Part shown: in pieces, positions 33,042 to 33,146 of the stretch
Layout of the letters: each line of letters starts with the position of its first letter
How positions within the stretch are numbered: the first letter of the stretch is position 1
DNA from: an uncultured Butyricicoccus sp.
Lineage (GTDB): Bacteria > Bacillota > Clostridia > Oscillospirales > Butyricicoccaceae
Length of the DNA: 33,146 nucleotides
Assembly: GCA_944384655.1 (NCBI GenBank)
Contig: CALWUF010000001.1
Coordinates: forward strand, 1 to 33,146
Direction of reading: 5' to 3'
The notes under the pieces: generated by a model
Database searches by the model: none
The model's input: the letters and a program-made list of their open reading frames with translations, nothing else
What the model was told of the DNA's origin: nothing
Translations under genes and position numbers: made by a program

Positions 33042-33146
33042 TTACAGAGAGACAAAAGAAGAAAGGACCTGTTTGGGAGAGCGCCAGTTTAAAGGACGGA
33101 TGGGAAAATTGTTGTAGGTTCGTTCACGGACAGCGAGCTGGGTCTT
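33042..33146 (-). CDS. C-terminal tail of an IS-type transposase (truncated by window edge)
   Basis: The last 34 codons of a minus-strand frame, open at the window edge and stopping at 33042-33044. It reads VRERTYNNFPIRPLNWRSPKQV and ends LSSFVSL. The Tyr-Asn-Asn...Arg-Pro-Leu-x-x-x-x-Pro pattern resembles the end of rve-type DDE integrase domains of IS3/IS481-like transposases. Most of the gene, the rest of any element and its ends are outside the window. It sits 87 bases upstream of recQ, so the element may have inserted next to it. Family not resolved. Confidence 0.6.
   Translation of the reverse strand, partial: KTQLAVRERTYNNFPIRPLNWRSPKQVLSSFVSL

Noticed and set aside
33060..33146. T-box-like sequence on plus (GGGAGAGCGCC, CAGCGAGCTGGG)
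   Set aside because: The reverse strand is an open frame that reads like a transposase C-terminus, and the typical AGTA and antiterminator parts of a T-box are absent.
1..33146. CRISPR array, tRNA or rRNA gene, prophage, toxin-antitoxin pair
   Set aside because: No regularly spaced repeats, tRNA-like cloverleaf or rRNA segments were seen on either strand; no convincing antitoxin partner for the microprotein.

Overview
The window reads as a chromosomal segment of a low- to mid-GC Gram-positive bacterium of the class Clostridia, most likely near Oscillospiraceae/Ruminococcaceae. This is inferred from gene order and families, not from a database search. The pointers are a remA (DUF370)-gmk-rpoZ-coaBC-priA-def-fmt-YugP-rsmB cluster, a cdaA-cdaR pair, DUF5685 next to a J-domain gene, a DUF815 ATPase, BadF/YjiL-type activases and an EFR1-type ferredoxin. 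Almost every gene is on the minus strand; only the DUF815 ATPase (16962-18200) is on plus. No rRNA, tRNA, CRISPR array, prophage or complete insertion sequence was seen.

Layout from left to right, so minus-strand operons are read right to left. Positions 1-8826 hold one long, tightly overlapping housekeeping operon that starts at yicC and runs through remA, gmk, rpoZ, coaBC, priA, def, fmt and a YugP-like metallopeptidase into rsmB, which is cut by the window edge. Positions 9017-11581 hold a small membrane protein, a J-domain protein coupled to a DUF5685 protein, and the end of the c-di-AMP operon. Positions 11180-15286 are that operon: cdaA, cdaR, a COG2509-type FAD protein and an RseC-like membrane protein. 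Positions 15404-16788 hold a DUF3343 protein and a cysteine-desulfurase-like PLP enzyme, divergent from the DUF815 ATPase.

Positions 18273-20687 carry a nitroreductase, a two-gene cell-surface module of unknown function (a membrane-anchored and a secreted beta-rich protein) and a macro-domain protein. Positions 20835-25041 encode a large acyl-CoA dehydratase activase-like system split over two overlapping genes. Positions 25353-26539 encode two unrecognised membrane proteins. Positions 26685-29104 encode a PhoP/PhoR-like two-component system with a direct repeat resembling a Pho box upstream. After that come an EFR1-type flavodoxin/ferredoxin, a class-I glutamine amidotransferase of the peptidase C26 type, a 38-residue membrane microprotein, RecQ, and at the right edge the C-terminal tail of an IS-type transposase.

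No clear new defence or mobile system was found. The least explained parts are the surface module at 18955-20030, the membrane pair at 25353-26539, the microprotein at 30946-31062 and the DUF3343/desulfurase pair. Start codons were set from Shine-Dalgarno (SD) position where the longest frame was unlikely. Promoters and terminators were judged by eye.
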